Source: an uncultured Desulfuromonas sp. (GTDB taxonomy: Bacteria > Desulfobacterota > Desulfuromonadia > Desulfuromonadales > Desulfuromonadaceae). Taken from it: a stretch of DNA of 64,000 nucleotides. This document shows, piece by piece, positions 53,650-62,250 of the stretch. The position numbers and the translations under genes were made by a program. Location: NCBI RefSeq assembly GCF_963678835.1, contig NZ_OY787469.1:3410001-3474000 (forward strand). Reading direction: 5' to 3'. Position 1 is the first letter of the stretch. The number at the start of each line of letters is the position of its first letter. The notes below the pieces were generated by a model. It was given only the letters and a program-made list of their open reading frames with translations. It was not told where the DNA came from and ran no database searches.

Positions 53650-54570
53650 TCAGTAACCCCCTTTATGGTCAGCACGGCCCCAGAACCCGGCGAGAATCGA
53701 ACCGGAGATATTGTGCCAGATGCTGAATACTGCACCGGGCAGTGTCGACAACGGCGCAAAATATTGACTGGCAAGAGCCACCCCCAAACCGGAATTCTGC
53801 ATGCCGACTTCGATGGCAATGGTACGGGCTATCTTGATGTCAAAACCTACCAGACGTGCTGCAGCGTAGCCAACGCCGAGACCAAAACCATTATGGAGGA
53901 TCACCGCAACAAACACCAGTGGCCCGACTTGGGTAAGATTGGCCTGGTTCAGGGCAACGACAATGGCGATAATTGTGACGATGGCCACCATGGACAAAAA
54001 AGGCAGCCAGGGTTCGATACGCTGACGTCGTTCACCGAGCACTCGGTTGATAAAAAGCCCGGATAGCAGTGGAATAACAACCATTTTAGCGATACTGAGC
54101 AACATGGCCGAGGCTGGGACAGGCACAGTCTGCCCCACATACAGCAAGGTCAGATAAGGCGTCACCAGCACGGAAAGCAGTGTCGACAGCAACGTCATGG
54201 TGATGGACAAAGCCACATCGCCCTTCGCCAGATAGGTGATCACGTTGGACGCTGTGCCACCGGCCACGCTACCGACCAGGACCATGCCAACCACCAGATC
54301 ACCAGGCAGTCCGAGCAGGCGGGAGAGCCAATAGGCCGCCGCAGGCATCATAATATATTGCACTGCCACACCAAGACCCATGGCTTTGGGACGCGTCAGA
54401 GCACGTCTGAAATCAGCCGGCGTCAGTGTCAGCCCCATTGAAAACATGATAAACGTCAGCAACGGCACGATAGAGGGTTTGAGCAGGACAAACGGATGCG
54501 GAAAACAAAAGGCCACAACAGAACAGGCTATGGCCCAGACAGGAAAAAAAATCGTGATGATGGCCAGCAT
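53650..54570 (-). CDS. BASS-family (bile acid:sodium symporter-like) transporter
   Basis: 306 residues with nine to ten membrane segments. LLTFIMFSMGLTLTPADFRRAL near residue 35, VGSVAGGTASNVITYLAKGDVALS near 105 and a second GMQNSGLGVALA near 257 are the crossing-helix motifs that bind Na+ in this family. AAAAGG precedes the ATG. Bacterial members carry pantoate, pyruvate-like acids or other organic anions. Operon with the NCS1 permease; a shared vitamin or precursor pathway is possible. Confidence 0.9.
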   Translation of the reverse strand: MLAIITIFFPVWAIACSVVAFCFPHPFVLLKPSIVPLLTFIMFSMGLTLTPADFRRALTRPKAMGLGVAVQYIMMPAAAYWLSRLLGLPGDLVVGMVLVGSVAGGTASNVITYLAKGDVALSITMTLLSTLLSVLVTPYLTLLYVGQTVPVPASAMLLSIAKMVVIPLLSGLFINRVLGERRQRIEPWLPFLSMVAIVTIIAIVVALNQANLTQVGPLVFVAVILHNGFGLGVGYAAARLVGFDIKIARTIAIEVGMQNSGLGVALASQYFAPLSTLPGAVFSIWHNISGSILAGFWGRADHKGGY

Positions 54571-55076
54571 ACAAAACCTTTTGAAAAGCCGCGGTTCACA
54601 CTCTCAGCATGATGCGACAAAGAGACATGGATTATGCCTGCCCATCATAAGCCAAACCGCACTGAAACAACAGACCATCATCGGCAATGGCAACGCTAAC
54701 ATGACAATTCGTAAAAAGTTCGCCAGATTCAAGGCAGAGAAGACGCGGCAAAAAACAACGCCGTCAGAGGAGCAGCAGGACGAAGAAAAACCACACCAAT
54801 GGCATCATGTGCCCCTCATCCCAACAGGCGGTCGGGTCTTAATAATGGTGTTATGGAGATCGGTTCTCAGTGAAATAGGACCGAACCAACGATCGACAAA
54901 AGCATCATCCGGCGAAGAGGCGTCAGGATTACGATCTGATCATCGAAATGGGCGTATCATAAACCGTGCAGAACAAGCGGTCCATTTTGCTCAAAATAAA
55001 TCATCGTGCGTGCAGGCCGTCACCATGGCCGATGCCCCAACGCCAGGATCAGCCTGAGTGAACACCCGTAACGCCT
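54571..55076. other. Gene-free region upstream of the BASS/NCS1 operon
   Basis: About 500 bp without a supported gene on either strand; the long plus-strand frame here is an antisense shadow with basic, repetitive composition. I looked for a TPP or purine riboswitch because of the downstream permeases and found only an isolated CTGAGAGTGTGAACC on the minus strand, not enough for a call. Confidence 0.4.
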
Positions 55077-56123
55077 CTACTTTCTACGCTGATGGCGTCC
55101 AGGGTTTTTGCTGCGCCGGTAGGCCTGTAAATAGAGAGCATCTTCTGAATAGGTGGTGGGATAAATCGTCGGCACCGGCAGCGGATTCAGATGATCATCA
55201 ACATTAACAAAGGTGAACAGACAGGAGTTGGATAACGCCTCGCTGGTCCGGTCACGACTGATGCGCCGGATATTGGCTTCTACCGAAATAGAGGTTTTTC
55301 CCGTATAAACCACGCGACAGGTGTAATGCAGCTTGTCGCCCAGACGCACCGGGTGAAAGAAATTGACCCGATTCACCGCAACAATCACCGGCCGGTTCGG
55401 CGCCACCAACTCGGCGCAGATTGAAGAAAGCTCGTAAGCACGCCGCATCAGATAGCCGCCGAAGATCGTCGTCGGCACATTCTCTTTAGCCGGATACATC
55501 CGCTCCCAGGAATCCGCCACCAGATTGCCGGATAGCAGGCCCTTAAAACCCGGCTCATCCTGGGCCTTATGCAGTCGGGTCAACAGTTCGTACTCCTCGC
55601 GGCAGGGTGGTTCCTGAGCAGCATCCTGTTGATTACGGTACTCCTTGCGACTGGCGATGGCATTCTCATAATGCTTTTTTTCCAGCTCATCAAGGTAGTC
55701 CAAAGGCGGAATCGTCACGCTCTTCGAATCATCACCAACGCCCAGGCGGGCCACCATGGTAAAAAAACACGAGGCAATATACACACCGGGGTCGCCGGGA
55801 TGCTCAACACGAATCCCCACCTCCATTGAGGTGCGTCCGACATGGTTGATGCGGGCATGCAGCACAATATCGCGATTCACATCCGCCGCCCCCATGATCA
55901 TGATCTCATCAATGGCCGCAGTAACCACCCGCGCCTCCGGATAGGTCTGACGCACATAATTCAGCGCCGTGTCCTCGGCCATCTTATCCAACGCCTCCAA
56001 CAAACGGCCAAAACGTACATTGCCGACCAGAGGTTCATTAACCACCATATAGCTGCGGCGCAGGTCGGAATCCGTACTTAAAGGGATTGTGCGATGACAT
56101 GCGGTATCAATGGGACGCGCCAT
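55077..56123 (-). CDS. Acyl-CoA thioesterase with two hotdog domains
   Basis: 348 residues. Two similar hotdog halves: NVRFGRLLEALDKMAEDTALNYVR...HARINHVGRTSMEVGIRV, and TIFGGYLMRRAYELSSICAE...VNFFHPVRLGDKLHYTCRVVYTGKTSISVEANI. Each half has the central helix and the HxGxTSxEV pattern of the acyl-CoA hydrolase (YciA/ACOT) group. Hydrolyses acyl-CoA to free acid and CoA in the cytoplasm. CAGGAG precedes the ATG. Monocistronic. Chain-length preference unknown. Confidence 0.9.
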   Translation of the reverse strand: MARPIDTACHRTIPLSTDSDLRRSYMVVNEPLVGNVRFGRLLEALDKMAEDTALNYVRQTYPEARVVTAAIDEIMIMGAADVNRDIVLHARINHVGRTSMEVGIRVEHPGDPGVYIASCFFTMVARLGVGDDSKSVTIPPLDYLDELEKKHYENAIASRKEYRNQQDAAQEPPCREEYELLTRLHKAQDEPGFKGLLSGNLVADSWERMYPAKENVPTTIFGGYLMRRAYELSSICAELVAPNRPVIVAVNRVNFFHPVRLGDKLHYTCRVVYTGKTSISVEANIRRISRDRTSEALSNSCLFTFVNVDDHLNPLPVPTIYPTTYSEDALYLQAYRRSKNPGRHQRRK

Positions 56124-56412
56124 AGGAAACTCCTGTAAAAAAGCTGATGCCGTCAGTGATGGTAAAAAAGAAAAACGTGTTTAAATCTGTCATAAACCAT
56201 TAAAGCACCAGGTTCAACGGTATTTTGCGGGAAATGCCAAATGATACAACAAAACAGCGACATTATGGCTCCGATGCAAATACTCGCTCATGCGAGTATC
56301 ATTGCAGCAAGCTACGAAAAATTACCCCCAAGAGATTAAAGACCCACCGCGACAGCGTTGAGAAAAACCGTCGACGGCCTGAAGAATTCCGACATGCATC
56401 CGACTTTTCTCT
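56124..56412. other. Gene-free region with hairpin
   Basis: Promoter region of the thioesterase gene, followed by ATACTCGC/GCGAGTAT at 56279-56298, an 8-bp stem with a 4-base loop and no T-run. Nothing else recognised. Confidence 0.4.
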
Positions 56413-56713
56413 AGCAGGCTGTTGAGCCCATGGGCGGGACTTTTTCACCATCCTGCTAATATGTCAGCCTATTTGAAATTATACATTGTAGGAGCGGCTT
56501 CAACCGCGAATTCCCATCATGCAAAGGATCAATGTCCAGAACAATTCGCGAATAAATTCGCTCCTACTGAGGCTCTTTCCGATGACAAAATGGAGTGTGT
56601 CCGAGCACTCGCTGCCTGTGGAGCCCATGGATGGACTCACAAAATCAAGGACCGTTTTTCAAGTCCTTGATTTTGTGAGCAAGACGCAAAGCGCATTTTC
56701 AACATGCTGCTAA
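56413..56713. repeat. REP-like composite repeat, copy D (inverted, extended)
   Basis: Same order as copy C: AGCAGGCTGTTGAGC, GGCGGGACTTTTTC, ATGTCAGCCTATTTGAAA, arm 2 GTAGGAGCGGCTTCAACCGC, arm 1 CGCGAATAAATTCGCTCCTA, flank GATGACAAAATGGAGTGTG. The second part has the inverted repeat AAATCAAGGAC/GTCCTTGATTT around 56641-56676 and ends in a TGAGCAAGACGC module. Lies 3' of the Cache-HAMP gene. Confidence 0.85.
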
Positions 56714-56737
56714 TTTTTGTGAAGTTGCACTGAAACG

Positions 56738-57634
56738 TTACGTTTTTTTCTTGCGCAAACGATCCATTGCCACCTTCAGACTGACCCGCAGCCGTTCAAG
56801 TGCATCGGCCAGTTTACCAACTTCATCCTTCGATTCTGCCGTGATGGCCTCATCCACCTTGCCGTCGGCCAGATCCGATGCGGCCTGTGTCAGTTTTTCA
56901 AGAGGATGAAGGGCTCTGCCGACGGTGACGACAACAGCAACAATGGAAATAACCAGAATGGTCAACAACGTGATCATAAGCGACTGCTGCAGTAACATTT
57001 TCTGTTGATTCACCTTCGCCAGTGAGAACCCGATGCGAAAGGCACCCCAATGTTTTCCTTTAACCATAATCGGGGCGGAGATATCCCACATCGTTTCACC
57101 GGTATCACGTGCATAAACCTGAAGAAATCCCTCCTCAAGATTCTGTGCTGCGTTTAAGCCGACCGGATCGTTAAAAATCCGCTTGGTACGGTTGCCGGTT
57201 TTATCTTTTTCAACGTCACCGGTAATCGGCTGCTGATACAGGGTATTGTGCGTGGGCAGATAGCCGTTCACATCGACAGCAACAGCGAAAACAACACTTT
57301 CATCTTTGAGAAATTCATCTTCAATGGCCAGAAGCGCCTTATCCAGATAAAAATCGTATCGGGTGTGATATTTTGCCGGAACAAATCCGGGAATCTCTTC
57401 ATACTCGGTATCAAAGGCATCTTTGACACTGAACACACCGTTGTCAATGGCTTCTTCAAGTATGCGACCGGTAAAACGTGCGCCGAGGATCGCTTCGATT
57501 TTGCCCCGTTCCAACAATTGTTGTTCTAAATGCTGGCTCTGCTGCCCCACAAGGAACCAGGCCCCAACCACCATAACGATCAACAACAGCACATTGACAT
57601 ACACCGTTACTTTTACACCAATTTTTTTAAACAT
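56738..57634 (-). CDS. Membrane Cache-HAMP protein without output domain
   Basis: 298 residues. Membrane segments at about 9-29 and 222-244 flank a periplasmic Cache-like domain with AVAVDVNGYLPTHNTLYQQP, NRTKRIFNDPVGLNAAQN and RDTGETMWDISAPI, motifs known from Geobacter-type periplasmic sensors. HAMP follows (LHPLEKLTQAASDLADGKVDEAI) and the chain ends after a short coiled coil. No MCP, kinase or GGDEF domain, so it must signal through a partner. Last gene of a five-gene cluster. Confidence 0.8.
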   Translation of the reverse strand: MFKKIGVKVTVYVNVLLLIVMVVGAWFLVGQQSQHLEQQLLERGKIEAILGARFTGRILEEAIDNGVFSVKDAFDTEYEEIPGFVPAKYHTRYDFYLDKALLAIEDEFLKDESVVFAVAVDVNGYLPTHNTLYQQPITGDVEKDKTGNRTKRIFNDPVGLNAAQNLEEGFLQVYARDTGETMWDISAPIMVKGKHWGAFRIGFSLAKVNQQKMLLQQSLMITLLTILVISIVAVVVTVGRALHPLEKLTQAASDLADGKVDEAITAESKDEVGKLADALERLRVSLKVAMDRLRKKKT

Positions 57635-57688
57635 GTGCCCCCCAATTATATACGAATTAAGTGCAGGTTTTTATTTAGAAAAGTCACT

Positions 57689-58378
57689 TCAATTTGTTTT
57701 ATAGCCAATTCGTACAGCTCCCCAATGACGTTTACTGATCGTAATCGGGATGGAGAGGTCGGACATCTGCTCACCGGTATCACGGCTGTAGCGCTGCAAC
57801 AGATAGGTTTGCAGGTTCCGCGCGGCGGCAAGACCGGTACGATCATTGAAAATCCTTTTCGTGCGGTTTTTCATACTGTCGACGGCGGCATTACCGGTCA
57901 AAGGCTGGGCAAAATGGGTATTATGCGTTGGCAGATAACCGTTGCGATCAACCACGATGCAAAAAACAAAATGCGGATCTTTTGCCAGATATTTATCAAG
58001 AATGGGTCGCAAGATTTCATCGCTCAACGTATCGTACTGTGTACGATATTTCTGCGGGTCCGTGTTGGGAATGGGAATGTAAAACGTGTCAAAAAGCTGG
58101 CCGACGGTTAACCGCCCCGAAGAGAGCAACAGCTCAAACTGACTGACAACTTCATCGCGACACTGCTGCGCCAAAAGATAGGCCTTGTGATCAAGATCGG
58201 ATTGCAGCTCTTCGGCTGTGCTGGCAACAGAGGTTAAAGACAATCCAAACAGAGACAACATCAGACAAAAAAGAACTTTCTTTATCGCGTGTTTGCTTTG
58301 ATCGAATCGGTCGCGATTCATCTGTTTATGGCGCAAAAACACACAGAGCCTCCTACTATTTTCCGTTCTCTCAGACAT
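57689..58378 (-). CDS. Periplasmic Cache-like sensor, tethered by one membrane segment
   Basis: 229 residues from the ATG at 58378 (GAGGG upstream). A cytoplasmic basic N-terminus is followed by one hydrophobic segment near 35-53 (VLFCLMLSLFGLSLTSVA), signal anchor or signal peptide. The rest parallels the Cache domain of the next gene: CIVVDRNGYLPTHNTHFAQP, NRTKRIFNDRTGLAAARN, YSRDTGEQMSDLSIPI and a final WGAVRIGY. No haem-binding CxxCH is present, unlike some relatives. A ligand-binding accessory for the Cache-HAMP protein is likely. Confidence 0.75.
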   Translation of the reverse strand: MSERTENSRRLCVFLRHKQMNRDRFDQSKHAIKKVLFCLMLSLFGLSLTSVASTAEELQSDLDHKAYLLAQQCRDEVVSQFELLLSSGRLTVGQLFDTFYIPIPNTDPQKYRTQYDTLSDEILRPILDKYLAKDPHFVFCIVVDRNGYLPTHNTHFAQPLTGNAAVDSMKNRTKRIFNDRTGLAAARNLQTYLLQRYSRDTGEQMSDLSIPITISKRHWGAVRIGYKTN

Positions 58379-58404
58379 GGTCACACCCTCTTTTCTCGAA
58401 GCCT

Positions 58405-58746
58405 TTAACCACTCTCAACCGTCTCTTGAATAAGAGCCTCTATTTGTTCAAAAAGATCAACGTTGTGACTTTCGGCGTGTTGCATGACGACAAGCTGATA
58501 CTGCCGGATCGGAAAAAGATAAATCAAACGGTCATCCTCCTGAAAAAACAGACCTCTAAGCTGATCCCCGTTAAGAGAGGCAGACAACAACGTGCAGCGC
58601 TGAACCAGCGTCTGTACCCAGGGCATGTAAGAATCACAGTCGGATAGATTGTGAGAAAGAATTTGGCCGCGTCCCTCTGCAAGCAGATAGCCATCAACAC
58701 CAGACAAAGCACTCAACGCCTTGATAAAGTCAGCCACCTTAGCCAC
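58405..58746 (-). CDS. Roadblock/LC7-like small protein
   Basis: 113 residues from a GTG at 58746, with GGGAG 7 bases upstream and overlapping the previous stop by 8 bases; an alternative ATG at 58839 lies deep inside the preceding gene and is less likely. Sequence: VADFIKALSALSGVDGYLLAEGRGQIL, a polar middle, then DRLIYLFPIRQYQLVVMQHAE and a C-terminal helix. The helix-strand-strand-helix-strand order fits a roadblock fold, used to bind small GTPases or to dimerise. No catalytic residues. Confidence 0.6.
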   Translation of the reverse strand: MAKVADFIKALSALSGVDGYLLAEGRGQILSHNLSDCDSYMPWVQTLVQRCTLLSASLNGDQLRGLFFQEDDRLIYLFPIRQYQLVVMQHAESHNVDLFEQIEALIQETVESG

Positions 58747-59362
58747 TCTGCTGCTCCCATTGTCGTATTTTCTCGACAATTTCCGAGCAAAGTTCCAGAT
58801 AACGCTCATACTTCTCGGCATCATCAAGTTCTTCACCAAGAATTTTAAGCAGATGGTCGAAGGATGGATCTTCTGCGCGATGCCAGGCAGTCAATGCGTC
58901 GTCAAAAACAATGTCAGCCATCGGACCAATAATTTTAGCCAGCCGCTGTTTTAAATCGGGGACATAACCACTAAAATCAACCCCTTGCGTCGCTTTTATT
59001 TCTGTTGCAGCAACCTCGTTTCCTCCCTCAGCTTCTGCCGTTTTTGGCTTACTAAGCATATTGAGGGAATAACTCACCATCCGTCCATTCATGTAGGGTT
59101 CACCAAAAACAAGGATGGATTCATCGGCAAATGTATGGACAAACAATGAAACCTCATCGTAATGAAGCGTCATCTCATTGGCGTAGCTCAGCTTCTCGCG
59201 TGCAAGAGCCAAGACCTCCTTCAACTGCTCGCCAAGTTCCGCTAATGCCTCTTGCGAAAGAAAGGGAGGCATGCGATTGATCATCACCTTCTGCTCTGCA
59301 TCATAGACACAGACGCCTAAAACGCCTGGTAGCTTCTTCAACGTGGCAATCGCCTGATCCAT
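58739..59362 (-). CDS. Roadblock-like protein with helical C-terminal domain
   Basis: 207 residues; AGGAGAG precedes the ATG. Residues 1-95 look roadblock-like (IATLKKLPGVLGVCVYDAEQKVM ... EVSLFVHTFADESILVFGE). A linker of about 35 polar residues leads to a helical domain (LKQRLAKIIGPMADIVFDDALTAW ... HLLKILGEELDDAEKYERYLE) that resembles the DUF8082-type C-terminal domain seen in roadblock and PATAN proteins. Soluble, cytoplasmic. 9 bp after the REC-PATAN gene. Confidence 0.65.
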   Translation of the reverse strand: MDQAIATLKKLPGVLGVCVYDAEQKVMINRMPPFLSQEALAELGEQLKEVLALAREKLSYANEMTLHYDEVSLFVHTFADESILVFGEPYMNGRMVSYSLNMLSKPKTAEAEGGNEVAATEIKATQGVDFSGYVPDLKQRLAKIIGPMADIVFDDALTAWHRAEDPSFDHLLKILGEELDDAEKYERYLELCSEIVEKIRQWEQQSG

Positions 59363-59371
59363 CGCGCTCTC

Positions 59372-60457
59372 CTAAAATCTTACTGGGGCTTCGAACTTTG
59401 CCTTAAACTGCTGCAAAAACTTTTTAACCGATTGTTCGCGCCGCAAGCCAACGGTTATAAAAACATCCTTAAAGGTGAAAAACACATGGCGGACCCCATT
59501 GGCGTCATTGACCACCATATGTTTAAAACTTCCGGCATTCAAAAGCTGAGCAATTTCATGCGTCTTATCATAAAGCAAACCAGGTTGAATATTTTTGACC
59601 GGCTGTTGGCCTCGTGATTTAAAAAGACGCAGATTGTGATTATGATCATAAAGGCTGTATTCAATAATCCCAGGAGAAGGATCGAGAAGAGAGGCAATCT
59701 GCTTTTCGATCAGCGTTATCGGGGCGGATTGCTGTTGGATATCGTCATTTTCAAGCGATTGCGCCTGCAATTGCGAACTCGTCACCGGCAGAGCCATCTC
59801 ATCCTTCAAACGCAGGGCTTCCATGACCAAAGCCATAAAAGGCTCAGAGATTTCCTGGGTAACCGTATAGTTTTTATCCAAAAAATCAATACGGACCTCA
59901 TCCCAGCTAATAATCGTATAAGCCGCATCTTTACCGCGCATTGTCGCTGTTTTTGCAGCGACGATCTCCCCCTCACGAAGAAAAAGCTCACCACGATCCG
60001 TGTCAGTCTGAACGGTAAGCACACAATTCTTGCGTTCGACATTCATCAATTGCAAAACCGATGTCAAACTCAACCCTTTGAGCTGTCCGACAGCGCCGTT
60101 TGTCAGATGTTGGTGGATCTTCTTTGCCGTTTCTTCAGCTTTTAGCGGTTTCGTAAAACGTCGGGCAATACGCAGTTTGCCCAGCCGCGACTCAAAATCT
60201 GCTGAGAGAGGAACACTGAGCACCGCCACCGGAAGCTCCGAAAATTGTTGATTGAGGTATTCAATCAATTCAAAACAACAACTTTCCGTACCTTCAATAT
60301 CAGTTATGACAAGGTCAATCGCCAGTTGCTGCAACCCCTGGCTGATCTCATTGCGGTCATGGGCAACGATCACTTCAAGATCACTGTAACGCTGTAGCGC
60401 CAACAACAACGCGCGCAATGTCACATTGTCTTTATCAAGAATCAAAATCTTTTTCAT
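59372..60457 (-). CDS. Response regulator with PATAN (DUF4388) and roadblock-like C-terminus
   Basis: 361 residues from the ATG at 60457; an upstream in-frame ATG adds 24 hydrophobic residues unlike a receiver. The receiver has KKILILDKDN, a phospho-acceptor Asp in LVITDIEG near residue 50 and a Lys in RFTKPL. Residues about 125-215 are DUF4388/PATAN (GQLKGLSLTSVLQLMNVERKNCVL; RGELFLREGEIVAAK). The last ~110 residues (GIIEYSLYDHNHNLRLF ... KHMVVNDANGVRHVFFTFKDVFITVGL) are roadblock-like. First gene of the cluster. The kinase that phosphorylates it is not in the window. Confidence 0.75.
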   Translation of the reverse strand: MKKILILDKDNVTLRALLLALQRYSDLEVIVAHDRNEISQGLQQLAIDLVITDIEGTESCCFELIEYLNQQFSELPVAVLSVPLSADFESRLGKLRIARRFTKPLKAEETAKKIHQHLTNGAVGQLKGLSLTSVLQLMNVERKNCVLTVQTDTDRGELFLREGEIVAAKTATMRGKDAAYTIISWDEVRIDFLDKNYTVTQEISEPFMALVMEALRLKDEMALPVTSSQLQAQSLENDDIQQQSAPITLIEKQIASLLDPSPGIIEYSLYDHNHNLRLFKSRGQQPVKNIQPGLLYDKTHEIAQLLNAGSFKHMVVNDANGVRHVFFTFKDVFITVGLRREQSVKKFLQQFKAKFEAPVRF

Positions 60458-61080
60458 GATATGAGCCAGCACCCTACAATTGACGAGAAAAGAACCAGAA
60501 ATACAGACCGTTATGACAACTGGCCTCATTAAAAAATAAACACACTAAAAAGAAGTTCAATACTGCGTTATGCTCTAAAAAACCTTATTTATCAGGGAAT
60601 AACACATTAGAGAAACACCCAATGTCTATCATAATAAAATTTAGTAAAACACAGTTATACTAAATTTCAAAGCATTTGTTTCGATCCCCCCCCCAGAGCT
60701 ACTCCCATCACAGGCATCTAAGTGCCGACATGAAAAATAAACGCATTACGTCCAGGCTGCCTTCTCCTCCGGCAACAACTCAGCCAAAGGTGGACAGGTA
60801 AGTTCCCCTCTCATGGCATCGACAAATAAAAAAGGCCGGCACATCTTCACACGATGCACCGGCCTTTTAACGATAACTATTGGTAAATCAGCGTCTATCT
60901 CAACACAAGAATCTTTTCAACTGGCCTGCAAAACAGCCAACGTTTCATCGTAACTAAGAACAGATTTCCGCCACGGCCCCGCAGTCTTATCACCAAGGGT
61001 ACGTTACCAGCGATTCACTTCGCCTTGCCAGGTCAGGAATGTTCCATTTTGCTTTCCCCCATAAGACTCCATAACATCCA
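60458..61080. other. Mostly gene-free region with decayed coding traces
   Basis: An AT-rich promoter-like stretch at 60535-60680 is followed by a C8 run at 60687. After the terminator at 60829, minus-strand traces such as GGKQNGTFLTWQGEVNRW (about 61005-61070) read like the tail of a broken mobile-element gene. No intact gene. Confidence 0.4.
60829..60868. terminator. Strong bidirectional terminator
   Basis: AAAAAAGGCCGG and CCGGCCTTTT surround an inner GATGTG/GCATC-type pairing. The stem is GC-rich with A/T runs on both sides. No intact gene next to it. Confidence 0.8.
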
Positions 61081-61328
61081 GCTATAAATATCTTCTCGCC
61101 GTCGCCCACGATTCATCACGTGATACTGTCGACAACGAGTAAATGGATATGGTTGGAAGTCACGGCAAAATTAAGAATTTGAAGTTTGTAGCGTTTTTTC
61201 GCTTCAAATAGCCAATGCATCCAACGGCTTCTATTCTTTGAGAACTTAAGTAAAAACTCTCTCTTGTGGCACTGGTAAGTAATATGCCAGACCTGACCAG
61301 GTATATGATGTCGATTAGCTCTAGCCAC
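61080..61328 (-). pseudogene. REP-associated tyrosine transposase (RAYT, Y1_Tnp) remnants
   Basis: From the ATG at 61328: MARANRHHIPGQVWHITYQC, a basic helix, then FAVTSNHIHLLVVDSIT and a stop at 61116. HIHLLV is the HUH metal site of Y1 transposases; the catalytic Tyr and the rest are missing. Immediately after, in another frame, YHVMNRGRRREDIYS reads like the N-terminus of a second, different RAYT. So two broken RAYT genes are fused here. RAYTs move or maintain REP repeats, which are common in this window. Confidence 0.75.
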
Positions 61329-61409
61329 ATCAGTTTCTTTAAAGTTTGTTTTTTAGCCGCAAAAAGGTGCATTTAAGACCGAAAAACTACCTGACGGGAC
61401 CAGAGGGAC

Positions 61410-61583
61410 GGACGTAGTTGATATTTTGATTTTAGGAAAAAATTTCTCACCGCCGCCATCCCCAGCAAATAGTGCGACATTTGCTTCATAGAACAATCAT
61501 ATATTCTAAGAGCCTAGGAAAGCTTTGGGATTGCATGACACAAACAAAGAAAAACCAGGAATGTCAAAATATCAACTACGTCC
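61410..61583. repeat. Inverted repeat pair bounding the RAYT-associated insertion
   Basis: GGACGTAGTTGATATTTTGA at 61410-61429 is exactly repeated in inverse at 61564-61583, with about 135 bp between. The outer copy coincides with the point where the VOC cassette gene loses similarity, so it probably marks the end of the inserted element. Confidence 0.75.
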
Positions 61584-61745
61584 CCTACTCCTCCCATTCG
61601 AAAACTCAAAGCGTCGATTTGAAGTTCCTTGACCCTTGTGGTCTCGACTAAAGCTTTCGTTTAATCCCATAGATACTAAAAGATCACCAGTTTCTATAGG
61701 CTTGTCAGTGAGTATAAAAAAATGGTCTAGTTCTAGGTTCAGCAC
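61572..61745 (-). pseudogene. Integron cassette gene: truncated VOC-family protein
   Basis: GTG at 61745 with AGGAG 6 bases before it. Reads LNLELDHFFILTDKPIETG, then FSRDHKGQGTSNRRFEFSN, a typical VOC N-terminal half with HxGQGTxNRRF. After residue 51 the sequence runs into the inserted repeat and stops at 61572. It follows an attC-like site by 17 bases, as cassette genes do. Truncated and probably inactive. Confidence 0.7.
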
Positions 61746-61761
61746 TCAACTCTCCTGTAAA

Positions 61762-61820
61762 TATAACAGCTTTGATCAGCGGAGAGCGGTAGCGAATCCG
61801 CTGTATTAATTTGTTAGTTG
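61762..61820 (-). other. attC-like integron recombination site 2
   Basis: On the minus strand it starts AACTAACAA, ends GCTGTTATAT, and encloses CAGCGGA...TCCGCTG. Complementary simple sites (TAAC/GTTA) flank an imperfect palindrome of about 59 bp. The stop codon of the upstream cassette gene (TAA at 61816) lies in the site, as is common. Confidence 0.7.
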
Positions 61821-62155
61821 GCTTTTTGATTTTCTTTGTCTTCAAATACATGGGAATAAGCTGTAAATTCATGATCGTGACTGAGAATTATTGCTCTTCT
61901 TTCAACCCACTTTTCCCCAAGTAACGTACTGCTAAAAAATTGATTACCGCAATATGGTGATATCTTGCATTGTAATTTTCCGAATATTTTTCGAGCGTCT
62001 GTAATTTTAACGGGAAATAATATTGTTCCTTCGATTACGGGAGCGTGATCGCCGATTCGATAAAAACCCAAAAGATGTTTCAAATGATGAGGATTCTTTT
62101 CGTACTCTTTTTCCATTGAAATACGGAGCTGTTCCTTTTCACAATCTTGAATCAT
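61814..62155 (-). CDS. Integron cassette gene: hypothetical protein
   Basis: 113 residues; AAAGG lies 7 bases before the ATG. Soluble, charged, with MEKEYEKNPHHLKHLLGFYRIGDHAPVIEG at the N-terminal half (split here over residues 14-43) and IILSHDHEFTAYSHVFED near the end. I do not recognise a family. It sits exactly between two attC-like sites, so it is a one-gene cassette; such genes are often of unknown function. Confidence 0.7.
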   Translation of the reverse strand: MIQDCEKEQLRISMEKEYEKNPHHLKHLLGFYRIGDHAPVIEGTILFPVKITDARKIFGKLQCKISPYCGNQFFSSTLLGEKWVERRAIILSHDHEFTAYSHVFEDKENQKAN

Positions 62156-62181
62156 TTGGCGACCTTTTCAATTTTTGCCAA

Positions 62182-62250
62182 CTAACGCCCTGGCTTTGTG
62201 GCGCACCGAAGCGCCAGCGTAGGTGCGTCCGCCAACAGCCACTTGTTATA
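62182..62250 (-). other. attC-like integron recombination site 1
   Basis: Minus strand TATAACAAGTGGCTG ... AAAGCCAGGGCGTTAG, about 69 bp. The ends match the Vibrio-type attC pattern TATAACAA...GCGTTAG. The body folds as TGGCG-bulge-GCACC paired with GGTGCGCCA. The ABM gene's stop codon TAA is part of the site. Confidence 0.85.

Noticed and set aside
54571-54660. TPP-type riboswitch before the transporter operon
   Set aside because: Only a CTGAGA-like word is present; the other conserved helices were not found.
54380-55057. 225-codon plus-strand ORF
   Set aside because: Half of it is antisense to the BASS gene and the rest has no protein-like character or start signal.
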